A stretch of 64,000 bases of DNA from Volvariella volvacea V23 (Eukaryota > Basidiomycota > Agaricomycetes > Agaricales > Pluteaceae). The translations under genes were made by a program, and so were the position numbers. This document shows positions 1 to 13,118 of the stretch, piece by piece (within the stretch, counting starts at the first letter, position 1; each line of letters opens with the position of its first letter). Below the pieces are notes generated by a model. The model did no database searches and was not told the DNA's origin. It saw nothing but the letters and a program-made list of their open reading frames with translations. Where the stretch lies: positions 124,001-188,000 of the forward strand of contig KB722743.1 of NCBI GenBank assembly GCA_000349905.1, in the 5' to 3' direction.

Positions 1-152
1 CCCAAACAACTTGAACTTCGCAACGTCACTTCAAGAAACATCTCAGTTGGACTACAGCATGAAGCCGGGTTCGAAAGACAAGAGAGATCTAGTATCTCTG
101 TAATATCTCTCTAATTCAAGCGCTGGCTTGAGATGAGAGCTGAGTGCAGACG

Positions 153-170
153 GAACTTTCTGGAAAGTTC
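153..170 (+). promoter_or_regulatory. Heat-shock element, four perfect units
   Basis: Four alternating units GAA-nn-TTC-nn-GAA-nn-TTC occur without a mismatch at 153-170. This is the canonical HSF1 trimer binding array. It lies about 90 bases upstream of the TATA box of the Hsp20 gene, so heat-shock factor control of that gene is the natural reading. Confidence 0.85.
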
Positions 171-260
171 GTCACCCGGACACTCGTTTCGAGCGTGATC
201 TTCAGCTGCGTAGAATCTCTACCTATGGAAATTACCGGATATCCTAGAGGGTGAAAGGAG

Positions 261-268
261 TATAAAAG
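261..268 (+). promoter_or_regulatory. TATA box of the Hsp20 gene
   Basis: TATAAAAG lies 105 bases upstream of the start codon at 366 and downstream of the heat-shock element, a normal layout for a strongly inducible fungal promoter. Confidence 0.75.
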
Positions 269-365
269 CCAGTAACTAGCGCTGTAGCTGAACCTCAAAA
301 CTCAATCAACTCATCTTCCCAACAAACCCTCGTCAGCTCTCAGTCTAACAACCTCTTCCATCGAT

Positions 366-945
366 ATGTCTAGCATTTTCTTCTACGAACCCTTCTACGA
401 CTTTGACCGCTTCTTTGATGAAGCATTCAATACTCGCCTTCCTCGAACGGTTGCGCCTCTTCGCTCTGTCGAAGGGGCCGAGAATGGTGCAGTTCGCTCT
501 CTCAGGCCAAGGTATGTTTTCTTTTAGATATAGCGTAGAAGAGCCTTATGCTAATGGGTATAAATAGGATGGACCTACACGAGGACAAAGAGAAGAATGT
601 TGTCACAGCGACATTCGAGTTCCCTGGACTGAACAAAGAAGACGTCCAGATTGACGTTCATAACGGTCGCTTGACCGTATCTGGGGAGAGCAAAATCTCC
701 TCCGAGCGAGAAGAAAAGGGATACGCAGTGCGCGAGAGGAGATATGGCAAGTTCTCTCGCACTCTTCAGCTCCCGGAGGGCGTGAAGGTATGTACACCCG
801 CATATATTGGAGATCCATGGATGTACTGAATGCATTGCTCTGTTAGGACTCCGAGATTCATGCTGCGATGGAGAATGGTGTCCTCACTGTCACATTCCCG
901 AGGACCACGCCTGAACAGGCACCAAAGAGGATCACCATCTCTTAA
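366..945 (+). CDS. Small heat shock protein, Hsp20/alpha-crystallin family
   Basis: Three exons (366-511, 568-787, 847-945) joined at GT-AG sites give 154 residues. Small heat-shock proteins are ATP-independent holdases that form cytosolic oligomers and keep unfolding proteins soluble. The alpha-crystallin domain covers most of exons 2 and 3: it has the beta-strand region around VVTATFEFPGLNKEDVQI, the segment RRYGKFSRTLQLPEGV, and the late hallmark GVLTVTFPR (A-x-x-x-n-GVL type). The N-terminal arm is short and aromatic (FFYEPFYDFDRFFDEAF), as in fungal Hsp16/Hsp20 proteins. The C-terminus ends with an I-x-I-like motif (ITIS). Start chosen at the first ATG downstream of the TATA box, which opens the typical SSIFFYEPFYDF arm. 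The promoter carries a perfect heat-shock element. Length and all joins are consistent with an intact gene. Confidence 0.93.
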
Positions 946-1350
946 ACGTTTAGATAGTATGAGTAGACAACAACTTGTTTTGGGACTTTTGTATCACATG
1001 GACAGATGATGTTGTATTGTAGCAGATGGAATACACACAAAGCCTCCTCTGAGTTTTCTGGAAATTGGCCAGCGCATTGGAGTTACAAAGCCAACAAACA
1101 CGACTGAGCAGCATTCATCAACCTGAGGAATCTACTGGAAGTGACTTAATAGCCTCCTTATTCGCTGCCGAACGTGCAGCGCGACTGTTTTCCCTTGGTA
1201 TAGGACCGCCTCTAGGTATATAGAGGACAATCAGTTGAGTTTCGATGGTCCTTCTTGCAAGGTAGTTGTCAAGGGAGTTTGTGGGAGATCAAGAAGATAA
1301 TGGCAATAAATATAGTCTATTTGCTGATCGAGCTACCGATCCTTGAGTCG

Positions 1351-1917
1351 CTATATCAGTTGTGGAAAGAGCGAGGAGCTCACGAGAGGCATATCCTGAT
1401 GCCTCTCAACCTTTCCTCTTCTAGCTCTTTCTTTTAGTTCTGAAATTGTTGTACCTAGTTCTGCAATTCTCTTATCTATTAACTCTCCTTTTTTTCTCAT
1501 CTTCGTGATGCCCTCCAGCTCTGCGGTAATGTCACTTACTAGTTTCGCAACACATTCGTTGAGTTGACTAGCTGGGGCGTGGACCTTTCCGTCGAGAGCT
1601 AATTCCACAATGTTAGCAATTCGAGCCAGATAAGACACAAAAAATGACATACGTCCTTCGACTCGATCACGAGTGCAACACCCAAGCTGGAGGTTTCCAA
1701 TGAATTCGGTCGGCGTGCTTACAGAAGGGGGCAACTTATGTCTAAGATCCTCTAAAAACTTCTCGTCTAAATGCAAGAATGTTACTCGACAAAGGAAGCA
1801 AGACAGTGTAGGAGGGGCTGTCTTGTGTAGGAGGGGAAAACCTTTGCCATAGAGCGCGAGCGCAAGTTCCTCAATGTGGAACTTCGCGCTAACAGGTTCC
1901 CTCATGTTCAATGTCAA
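1351..1917 (-). CDS. Hypothetical protein with a coiled-coil-like C-terminal half
   Basis: An uninterrupted 188-codon frame on the minus strand. I do not recognise a family. The N-terminal half has a CxxC pair (SCFLC), and the second half from about residue 115 is charged and heptad-like (VAKLVSDITAELEGITKMRKKGELIDKRIAEL), consistent with a coiled coil. No signal peptide or membrane segment is evident. It lies between the Hsp20 gene and the copper-fist gene. It could be a true single-exon gene, the last exon of a longer gene, or a chance frame; the amphipathic helix pattern is the main argument for coding. Confidence 0.4.
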   Translation of the reverse strand: MTLNMREPVSAKFHIEELALALYGKGFPLLHKTAPPTLSCFLCRVTFLHLDEKFLEDLRHKLPPSVSTPTEFIGNLQLGCCTRDRVEGRMSFFVSYLARIANIVELALDGKVHAPASQLNECVAKLVSDITAELEGITKMRKKGELIDKRIAELGTTISELKERARRGKVERHQDMPLVSSSLFPQLI

Positions 1918-2363
1918 CCGGGATTCTGGTGGTCCATGCTCACCTCTATTCCTTTATATCCATGAAAAATTGCTTGAACGCCACGAGGCACCCATATTGA
2001 TGGACCGCACAGTGCGCCAGTTCAATTAGCCAAAGCCGAGTCGCGGAGTTGATTCTATCTCATGTGCCATTCACAGGATACGTCATGGAGTCTAATGAAT
2101 TTGAGGAATGAGGAGGCCTTTATTACGACATCGCGCCTTTGTGCCACCCGGCGTAGAACAGCTGACGAGAAGAAATGCGGGAGCTTAACATAAATCAATT
2201 GAATAAAAACCAGAGCAAATGACCCAGACTAAACGTAAAGCAACATGCAATCCTAGAAGAGCTGGAAGAGCGAAAAAATAGGAGCATAAAGAAGTCATTG
2301 GTGGTACATGGTACATCAGGGAAGAGGAATCAGACACGATAGGCATAACAATGCAAGTCGTAG

Positions 2364-4036
2364 TCATGTAGAAACGGCAGCGCCCAATGCCTTACCCGCG
2401 CAGCAGCTACGAACCGGGGCAGCAGGAGGGGTTTCAATGGCTTGTTGGTTCATCTCATTCGGCAATGGAGTTTCAGCTTCTCTTGGACCTTGTTCTTCGT
2501 GCTTATCAGTACTATCGTCGCAACATCCACCGCAGCTTGTTCCACATTGACACCTCCCAGGTGGACACCCACAATTCCCTCTGCAGCATTCCAACTTTGG
2601 GAGCGCTACTAACCCAAACCCGAAAGCCCCTTTATCAACTGCTCCTACGCCAACACCCAGCATCGTCAGGTCGGTTGGGGGAATAGCCAGACCCATTGCA
2701 TCTTCTTCTCCAGCCTTCCGTTTTCTTCTCAGGGGCGGGGCGGGTAACGAAGCTGCCTTGGCAATGAATTCGTCGAAAATGCTCGAGGGAACATTCGAAA
2801 TCAGGTGTGAATCAGCCGGAGCAGAAGAAAGCGTCGAGGATGGCCCGGGGAGCAATGACCGACTAGGTAAGTCGATATTGGTGGTAGAAGGATCGACGCA
2901 GTGACTACACCCCTCGCCGCAGTCCTTGTGACTCGAGACCACATTCTCGGGTCCTCTGTGTTCCACGCACCCGGGGCAAGCACACTCTACTCCGCATGTG
3001 CACCCAGACCCTGCCAAGGATGCGATAGCACTCAAAGGTGGTATGACAGGGAATTGTGGCACAGATCTCGATGAAGACTGAGGTAAGCCGTCGCCGCAAA
3101 GTAAGAGAGGAGGAAGAGATGGACCAGGAGATGGCGAGAGCGAAGTGTCGTGGTGGTGGTGGTGGTGGTGGTGGTGATGATGCTTATGAGATTTAGTGCT
3201 TGAGTCGCTGGATGGTGAGAGCGATGGCGATGAGTATGAAACTAAGCTGGTCGTTTGGGATAGGCGCTTGGTACGTTTGGAACGAATAGAACGCCCAGCA
3301 TCCATGCTTGCTGCAGCTCTGGCAAGAGCAAGGAGACCTTGGCCTTTGTCCCTGGGTACATTTGTTGGGGAATTCAGCGACACCGTGCATCGGCATCTTA
3401 GGACGTCGTTGCAAGAGCATGGGTTCAACAGCGCATCCACTGGGGCGGAGGTCATCATGATGTTTACACCCTAAAAGGACAACACTGACCTTGATGTCGT
3501 GCGCTGGATGGTCCACTGTCTTGCTCAGACGGTTTCAGTAGATCTTTGAGGCCATTGGGCAGCGTCGGTTCTAGTGCGATTGTTCGTCTTGCTGAGATAC
3601 CACGATGGCAACCGAAAGGAGTGAGTAACGTACATGCCAGCTCATCATTTATTCATCAACGGAGAACTTACATTTGCTTCCGGCAGAGGCCAAGGGCCTG
3701 CGCACAACTTCCGCCTTTGGAAGACACGTACACTTAGCGTGTACCTTGTGGGATTGACGAAGCTCTCGACATTGGTTGCACTGCGAGACAGGCCGCCCTT
3801 TCTTCATGACTTCAAACAATGGGCGGTCGGTGTGATGACATGAAGACGATCTATGGCCTTTGATGCATGATTCACTGAGTTGAACGTAAGAGGACTGGAG
3901 CTTAGTTGATAACAATAGAAATATACCATGCAAACTTCTGATTATTCACGAATACCTGTACTACCCGAATTCCATGAAATGAAATGAACGCCATGAGAGA
4001 CAAAAATCGACCAAGGACGTTGAAATGCATACCATT
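2364..4036 (-). CDS. Copper-fist transcription factor (Ace1/Mac1/Cuf1 type)
   Basis: Five exons (4036-4034, 3955-3927, 3874-3672, 3591-3490, 3439-2364) give about 470 residues in one frame. The first exon is just the ATG, followed at once by an intron; exon 2 then reads VFVNNQKFAC, exactly the start of a copper fist. The DNA-binding domain (about residues 1-60) has SCIKGHRSSSCHHTDRP and the KKGRPVSQC AT-hook-like RGRP-type element, with the zinc ligands C-x2-C, C and H in place. Cysteine clusters follow: CSCNDVLRCRC, then CTCGVECACPGCVEH (C-x-C-x3-C-x-C-x2-C-x2-H, the copper-sensing type seen in Mac1/Cuf1), and a C-terminal cluster CCRGNCGCPPGRCQC. An 11-histidine run lies between them. These proteins sense Cu(I) and regulate copper detoxification or uptake genes in the nucleus. 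Which of the two roles applies here cannot be read from the sequence. Confidence 0.9.
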
Positions 4037-5120
4037 GAGCCCCAAGGCTGAGGAGACGGGGTATGAAGGAAAGAAGGAATGAGAATGCCTGGCTAATGGC
4101 TTCGTTGTGGGAGATTGATATGCCCTGCCAAGAGTTGGGTGCACGCTTATGTCACTCGGTCTTATTGCCCCGGAAAGCCCATCAAAACATAGACACTGAC
4201 CTCTCCCGGCTCTCCGCTTAACATGATACGTGTACCAGTCCTATCTGCCCATCCCTGCTCATCTAAGGTTTTGCCTCAACTCTACGATACGGCTAGTCCG
4301 CGTTTCTGAAACCCCAAAGGCCGTATGCAATACTCCACCAGCATGTGCACGTAGCCACTTTGGCCCAAGTGCGAAGTTACGCATGATCTGAGGAGCTTTC
4401 AACACAACTGGCGCTAAAACATCGGATGCCGCATTATGTGCCCATGGCTAATTCGCCGATGCTAATCTTGCCAATTACCTCGGCCTATGCAGCGATAACT
4501 CCTCAACAATTCATTCCGCTGATATCCAGCGTCTATCACGAGGACATGAGGATATGCTTACTGTCACCATCCAAACCAATTGAACTAGCATGCACAATTG
4601 TCTCTTCCGTAAATTTGCCATTAGCTACAGTGATGAACGCTCTGACTACATCAGTTGATTTGACACTCTTGAATTCGGATCTTAAGATTCGCGAGGCTCG
4701 GGTGCCCGACACGGAGACTTATAACTCCTTGGGCGGCGTACAAGCGCCTTGCCCCACAGCGTCTATTGACACCGTAGGTATAGTGACCAAGTGAACATGG
4801 CGCTGATTGAATGTCGCATAAACTTCTCTTTATCATTGGAAGCTTTTTGCCAAATGGCGATTGTAGTTTGACTTGCGAATATTAAAACTGCCAAAAACAT
4901 CGTCACCAACTTATCAGCACTGTAGTTGCCGTAGAAAAACACGCTGAAAATGAGTCCAATCTGCGGCTACTGGTCGCATGAGCTTTTTGTTGGCCAACAA
5001 CAATTTATTCGATGAGCAGGAGACGACTAGACATAAGGAAACAAAATATGTAAGGAAATAGCAGGATTTTCGTCTACAGTTTATCCGAGTAGACACAAGA
5101 AAGGCCACTAGCTAATCTCT
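4037..5120. other. Intergenic region between copper-fist and peroxidase genes
   Basis: About 1.1 kb forming the 5' region of the copper-fist gene and the 3' side of the peroxidase gene. The only longer open frame (4426-4794, plus strand) has no family signature and no splice partners that I can see. No RNA gene or repeat was recognised. Confidence 0.5.
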
Positions 5121-6932
<1,812 letters not shown>

Positions 6933-7021
6933 CGTGGTTTTCGGGTCGAGTGGTTGAAGAGGATCTGAGAGGAGAGCTAGAGACTCAGTGTCTGAGGAAA
7001 GGGTGTCGAGCCCTGTTCAGC

Positions 7022-7029
7022 ATTTATAC
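7022..7029 (-). promoter_or_regulatory. TATA box of the peroxidase gene
   Basis: On the minus strand GTATAAAT lies about 90 bases upstream of the peroxidase start codon at 6932. Confidence 0.6.
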
Positions 7030-8772
7030 GTTTTGTGGTATGCTCACTTTCCTCCAGCCATACCTATGCAAGAGACCAACCATTACCGGTTGATCATTAC
7101 TGTGTCCAATTGATTAGCGCCAATGGCAGTTCATGAGAAGCGCTGAGTCTATTTCTTCGCCTTCCTGGGAGTAAAAGGTCCGGTACGTTGTGTCGGCATT
7201 TCCGTTACCGGGTGGATGGAAACGGTGATTGGCAGTTGGAGGTACCTATTAGGTAGAAATGAGTGTTTACGATGTGGTTGCATGGGAAGAGATATCGAAC
7301 AGCCAGTCAATGGCGCCGGGGGATTGAGGAATTGCTGAAGCGAAGAGCCTGACAGAACACTGGTCGTGGGGGCTGTAGGGATTGAATATCAATGGTAGAC
7401 GAACGTACAGGATGAAGCCACTGGTCGACTTTGATGCTCGTTCGGCTATTGTGGTACAGTCGAACGGATATAATGGCCCAACAAGTTGTTTGAATCTAGG
7501 CTGATGAGCGTATTGACTGGCCCAACCCCACCGAATAACCAAAAATCTATGGACGTAATTTGCTTATTCCGTATTCGACGTCAACCAGCCTATGAGAATA
7601 TTTCCTGTCAATTAACGATTTGCTTGGGAAACTCAGGTCGCTATTCCGACCCAATGGCCCGGGTATTACAGTAAACCTATGGTACCGGTCAGCCACCCAA
7701 CCCCTCGGATTACCCGCAGAACGGAAAACACCGCTTACCACATAGTCCCACTCTGGTGGTGAGCGCTGGGAACTCCCAACCTTTGGTGCTTACAGTCCCT
7801 CATCCAAGATAAAGTCCCCAGGGAGGAGGCCTGTGCACACTGCCTTGTTGGGAGAAACCAACGGTTAAAGCATATCACTCGCCGGATTGCGCACTATGCG
7901 AGCGGAGGGCTGCCACGTTTGCGATTGGGAATGCATCTATCGAATCATACTGGTCGTTGCAGGGCATTCCGAGGACCTCAGCAAGCCCCCGTTATCCCCA
8001 TAGGTCCATCTTCGATCCCTCCACGGACGATGACAAAACAAGCATGGATGCTCGATAGTACCTCGAAGGGGTGTTAAAAACGGGGCTCAATCGAGTCCAT
8101 TCGGGGCATGAGCATCCTCCCAAGACGAAGAACCAGGACCGCTTCAGCGCATAGCCAATTCGCCCGGTGCCAGAGCTCGAGTTTTACTCACGACGGTTGG
8201 GTTGCATATGTAACAAGACGTCCGTGAGGGTACGAGTGAGAAGGAGGACTGGCTTTGTGGTCGTAATTCGCGAGCTGCAATTGGCCGATGAGGTAACCAT
8301 CAAATGTTCCCGGACATCTATCACTGTCAGCTCAACTCTATTATTGTCGCGCTTGGGTTCTTCAAGGTATTCCCTCGGATAGGTGACGAAAAGTTCGTGT
8401 CCTGCCAGTCGTCTACATACCCACACTTTGACGTTCGACCACAGTTCCTCAGAAGCGCAATAGCAGATCTGTACACTCAGCTTATTCAATATATGTATAC
8501 ACTCTTGCCTCGCAATAACATTAGTGAGACTGCATAACTGGGGTAAAAAGAAAGAATACGGTGAGAGGTAGATAATAAAGAAACGAGATAAAAACGGCCA
8601 CGGCTCTTCACCAGCACCTCCCCCGCAACAAGAGCAACTAGTACGACACGTAAAGCCAATACGAACGAGTAAGCCATCAAAGCCGAGCATCCAAGCATCC
8701 AAGTCATGCGGAAACGTCCATCAGAGAAGGAGGGAAAGCGTCCGTCATCGCCATTCATTGCCATCGTAGGCT
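7030..8772. other. Intergenic region, no gene recognised
   Basis: About 1.7 kb holding the peroxidase upstream region and the 3' flank of the first GH79 gene. Open frames here are short and without family signals. No repeat or RNA gene was seen. Confidence 0.5.
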
Positions 8773-11484
8773 CTACCACCTCGCAGCCCTCAACACCAAC
8801 CACGCCCCGCCGACCAACCCCGCCAGTGCGCTCAACCCAGGAATCATATCCCTCCTCAGCCTCCCTGCATTCACACTCCCCGGACTCGTGCTCCCCAGCG
8901 CGTCTCTGTCCTTGCCCGAGCTGCCATTCGACGTGGCGAGCAACGAGGGATCGACCGTGGCCGTGTTGCGCGTCTTGGTGTGCGCGGTCGTGCTGAACGT
9001 GATGGACGACTCGTCGTACCCGAGCGCGGGCGAGTCGGCGAGGAAGACGAGGGCGAAGCCCGGCGCGGGGACGGGGATGCGGCATTCGTTGGCGGACTGG
9101 TCGCACGCGATGGTGACGACGTTGAGGGTCCCCTTGAGGCGGCCGTCGACGGTGAATTTGGGGCCAAAGGTCTACAGTCGGGCGATGAGAACTGAGATGA
9201 AAGAAGCAAGAGGATGAAGAACAAACCTGGCCAGCCCATCGGATATCCTTGGTTGACACCGTGTCGGCCTCGAGGTACCTAGAACAACTCAGTGAATGCT
9301 CGACCACCACAACACCAAAAGACACCCACTTGACGCGAACTTCAGCAGGAACCTGACCTCCCTCAACCGTAATCGTCGCAACATAATCATTCGCCCCGCT
9401 CGGGTCGGTAATGTAATTGAACAGCGCCACCCTCGCGAGGCGGTCGTTTTCGTAAATGGCATATTGCGGTGTCAGCGGGTTGGCGTCATTTCCGAGGAGG
9501 TCGATGATGCGAGAGGTGTTGGTGGGGCCAAAGACCTCGGAGATGACGAGGGCGGAGTAGTAGACGGCGCCGACGGTCCATTGGTTGAATGCGCTTTGGT
9601 TCGTAGGAGGGGCTGTGGAGGGGAGGTGAGTTAGTCTCAGTGTGCTGGTTTTGAGCTCGGTGGTGCTTACAGGTGAAGGGCTGTAAGTGACGAGTGGATC
9701 AGCAATCGGCGAATTGGAGAGTTGATTGGAGCATGACGTACGTTGTAAAACACGTTCTGACCACCAACGTGCAAGAAAGCACCAGAAAAGTTGCTGTATG
9801 CCATCTGCATTCCATAGTCCAAAGCCCAGAGAGAAGCACCATAACTGTCCGAAATGCCGTGGAATCCACCACAAGAGGCGGTGTTGGTCTCGAACATCAA
9901 GAACGGTTTTCCGATCCTCTGAGCAATGGCGGATGTGTTGAGGTAGATCTGGATCAGGTTGATACCGGCTTCGTGGGTGAGATACTGCTCAAAGACCTCT
10001 TGAGGATACACAGGACGACCGAGACCGAATTGGAAGAAACAATTGTTGTTGGGGTAGCTGTCATAGATTATCTGTGTAAGCGGTGCGTATAAAAAGAAAT
10101 GGAGCAGACGCACTGTTCCATAGCGATATACCGGATGTGGTCCTGGAAGGCATCGAGGAATCCAGTGTCCCAGACCAACTCGGGCCACCAGTCACCCGTA
10201 GCCAAGCTGGGCGCCACAAGCATATCCTTGACGGGAATGTTGGGGTTGGCTTCGATTGTGTCGATGAGCTGCGCGACTTCGCCAAAGTAGTCGTATTGGT
10301 TGTATGTTTCTGGACGGTGGTGGTGACTGAAGAATGATGACACATTTAGGAAGAAGATAGGTAAGAGTGCCGAGGAAAACGTACGCGGCATAAAGATCAG
10401 GTTCGTTACCGGCTTGCAAGCCCGCGAGTCTGTCTCCCAAGATGTTCTGAGCCAGTTCAGCGATTTGAAGCCTCCAGTTCGTCGTATCATTGAACGGAAT
10501 ACCTAGGGCATAACGGTTAATTACTGTGATTCGCCTTTGAGAAATGCCGAATAGACCCACCAAGGAACCACTCGAGATTAACAAGCGCCGAAATATTACC
10601 CATCATGTAGAACAAATCATCAGTGTAAACGGTCGATGGCGTAAGGGTCTGTTGGAATCACAACCATGTCAGCAATGACGAGACGCGATACAAGCGGGAT
10701 GACATCTTTGGCGAATCACGGGGTGAGGACCCGACAGGAAGGCGTTCGTTGGAACGAACGAACAAGAGAAGCCTCATGGAAGGGGTATGGAGGAGAGCGG
10801 CGAATGCCATGACATGAACAGAATAACGTACAGGGTTGCGTGGGTCAACGTCAGTCTCTTTTGCGACTGCTCTGTGGTCGGGAATGAAATCTACGTGCGA
10901 GGCAAACTCTTGCGTGTTACCACCGAGTCGAATGCGGGCTTGCCCAGCGCGCTGCTGGAGGTTGCCCATAAAGTTGAGGAAGGGGACATGAAGGTGCGTT
11001 CTGTGCCGGCAGAGCCGAGATCAGGCCAAGAGCAGGAAGACAGCAAAAGAAGTTTACGAACGAGTTTCGTCCAACTACGGGGGCACAAAAGGGGATCAGA
11101 TGCGGGTCACTTTGGACCAAATTGGACAGGTTGGTACTCACGAACTTGAGTGATGACCGACATTTCCACGGAAAAGCCAAAGAAGTCTCCTCGTTGCGGG
11201 ATGGAGAGCCCGACTACGTTTGCGGCGTCGGCTTGGAGGTTGAGGGTGAATGCCGTCTGGATGGGTGGGTTGGGAGGCGGTGGGGGGTCGAGCATGGTGT
11301 CATTGTAAGCAGGCAGGACGGTCGCATCGGGATCGAGGCCGACTGGAATGTACTCTGTTTCCTCCGCTCCTGGGGCTGAGTCTGAAGCTGTTTGCTGGGC
11401 AAGTGGAACCTGGCTATAGACCGTAACACCAGCCCTTGCAGCCACTGTGCAGAGGGCGAGGGCCCAAAGGGATTTCAAGGCCAT
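8773..11484 (-). CDS. GH79 family glycoside hydrolase (beta-glucuronidase-like), copy A
   Basis: Multi-exon gene of roughly 600 residues. GH79 enzymes are retaining glycosidases that release glucuronic acid or its 4-O-methyl form from extracellular glycans. A signal peptide starts the protein (MALKSLWALALCTVAARA). The TIM-barrel hallmarks are in order: PQRGDFFGFSVEMSVI, RLGGNTQEF, the acid/base in GLQAGNEPDLYA (Glu of NEP) and the nucleophile in FLMFETNTASCGG (Glu of FETN). The C-terminal beta domain includes FTVDGRLKGTLNVVTIACDQ and VPAPGFALVFL. After a Ser/Gly-rich linker the frame ends in a hydrophobic stretch (MIPGLSALAGLVGGAWLVL) with a basic end and stop at 8775-8773, suggesting a membrane or GPI-type anchor. 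A small exon (LGRNS) is followed by an unusual GTTCGT donor where copy B has GTAAGT. The gene is a tandem duplicate of copy B, 1.6 kb upstream, in the same direction. Confidence 0.88.
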
Positions 11485-13118
11485 CAGTGAAGAGAGAAAC
11501 TAATCAGTCTCCCAGAGGCAGATGCAAGCCAAAGGTGGGTATTAGAAGGAAGGTATTAAGAAAGACTGGACGGTTGGGTGTTGAGAAAATGGGCGGAAGG
11601 AGGAAGAGGAAGGGGGGAAGTAAACTGGGTGGTTTGCCGGCCGTTGTTAGCGTGAGCAGGGCCATCGGCGTGGACCACTGATGGACTCGCTGGACGGTCG
11701 GAAAAACAAATGAAATTCAACCGCAGCGCCCGTGGACCACACGGAACATTGCTGGCAGTCCTGTTCGCTTCAGATTCGTGCTGGCTGCCTCGCTTCGCCG
11801 CCTAACAGAGCTGCAGTTTGAGGTCCAGACTATTCGCTCCTGAGACGACTTGCGGGTCTTTGCACCCAATTTTCTTATCTCAATACAGGGAGCCCCTGGG
11901 AATGGCAAAGGCCAACAGCGGCGATATATGGCCTAGAAGCTGGACTTGCTTGCCTGTGAGCGCGCTCACCATCAACCGCAGCAACGAGCGCATCAGCGAC
12001 ATACCTCGTCATCCCCAACAACCCCCAGTACGTCTCTGCCTAGGCTTGCTCAAAACCCCAAACACACCTGAGAATACCACCTGCGTGGACCGAGCCAACT
12101 CCCACCCTCTCCACCTACTCCCTTGCTCCACCATCTTCGCCACTTGTGCGCCGACTGCTGCTGTCCATGGAGTCCGAGTCTGATGGTGCTGGCAATGGGA
12201 AGAAAAGATGCAAGCGACGATACCCATCCTTAAATATGGTCGTAAAAATAGAACTCCTGCGCTTCGACGGACGACGGTGTCTTCCCCCCGCACTAGCTTC
12301 TTGATACCTTTTTTTAAAACACCCTGAACACGTTCTGGCTACTCTGGCGGTGTAAATATAGCCCCCTGGGCGCATGCCACATCACAGCGACTGTGCTGGC
12401 GACACTTGCTTGCTTGCTTTCACGGGGGCCTTGACCTCGCGCGCTGCCGCCGCTGGACTGGAAGAGGCCATGGCAGAACTCCTCGTTACTATCGTATTGC
12501 GCCAGCAGGCGTGTTGCTAGACATATATACCGCTGAAAGACGACGGTTACTCCTCGGGTGTCCCGCCTTTACCAAAGCCCTCAGGGCCACTCACCTTCAA
12601 ACCCGCCCACACCAAGGCCCAAGGCCCGAAACCCCCAGCACGGGCTCAAAACGTCCACGGGCACCCATCATCGACGACGGCGAGGACGAGTATCAAAGGT
12701 CGAGCGGGAAAAAGGCAAACCACCCCACGTCAAGTCTTTCATTATAAGGGCTCTTGCTGTTTCTTGGCCCACCGTACCTTGAATGCTTGTCCTCTTGACG
12801 CCATGATGTGCTGCCAAGCAGCGTCCCCCACCCGATCCAAGCCCCCCAAACCCTTCGTCCCCGAATGCCAAGTGCCGCAAGCCCAAGGCGGTGCAGGACA
12901 CGACTACCTCGGTGGGTTTGCGTTACCTTTTTTCGACTTGGAAATATAAGCTAAGATTAAATTATGCGTCCGTCGATTCCACAAAAAGCTACTACTGCTG
13001 ATACTTCTACGTAGGCAATTAAAGAGTTTTAGGCACCGTGCGGCCTTGCCCACCCTGGGTCCATATATAAAGAGGTCCGTCGACCGCAGCAAAATCCGAA
13101 AAACAAACCACAAAAAAA
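11485..13118. other. Spacer between the tandem GH79 genes
   Basis: About 1.6 kb: promoter side of GH79 copy A and 3' flank of copy B. A proline-rich open stretch runs on the plus strand from about 12522 to 12949 (with PPLPKPSGPLTFKP and SPTRSKPPKPFVPE) but it has no convincing start, no splice partners that I could fix, and no known domain. It may be a gene remnant. Nothing else was recognised. Confidence 0.4.

Noticed and set aside
4426..4794. A 122-codon plus-strand frame between the copper-fist and peroxidase genes
   Set aside because: No family signature, no signal peptide that leads to a domain and no plausible exon partners; likely chance.
8706..9217. Plus-strand frames rich in Ser, Pro and Arg
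   Set aside because: Antisense shadows of the GC-rich GH79 coding region with no domain of their own.
8486..9874. A 462-codon minus-strand frame across the GH79 copy A 3' half
   Set aside because: It follows the GH79 exons only in its first part and then drifts through introns and a wrong frame; the GC-rich 3' end keeps other frames open by chance. The correct frame ends at 8773.
12522..12949. Proline-rich open stretch between the GH79 genes
   Set aside because: Reads smoothly but lacks an ATG, a known domain and confident splice sites; kept only as a remark.
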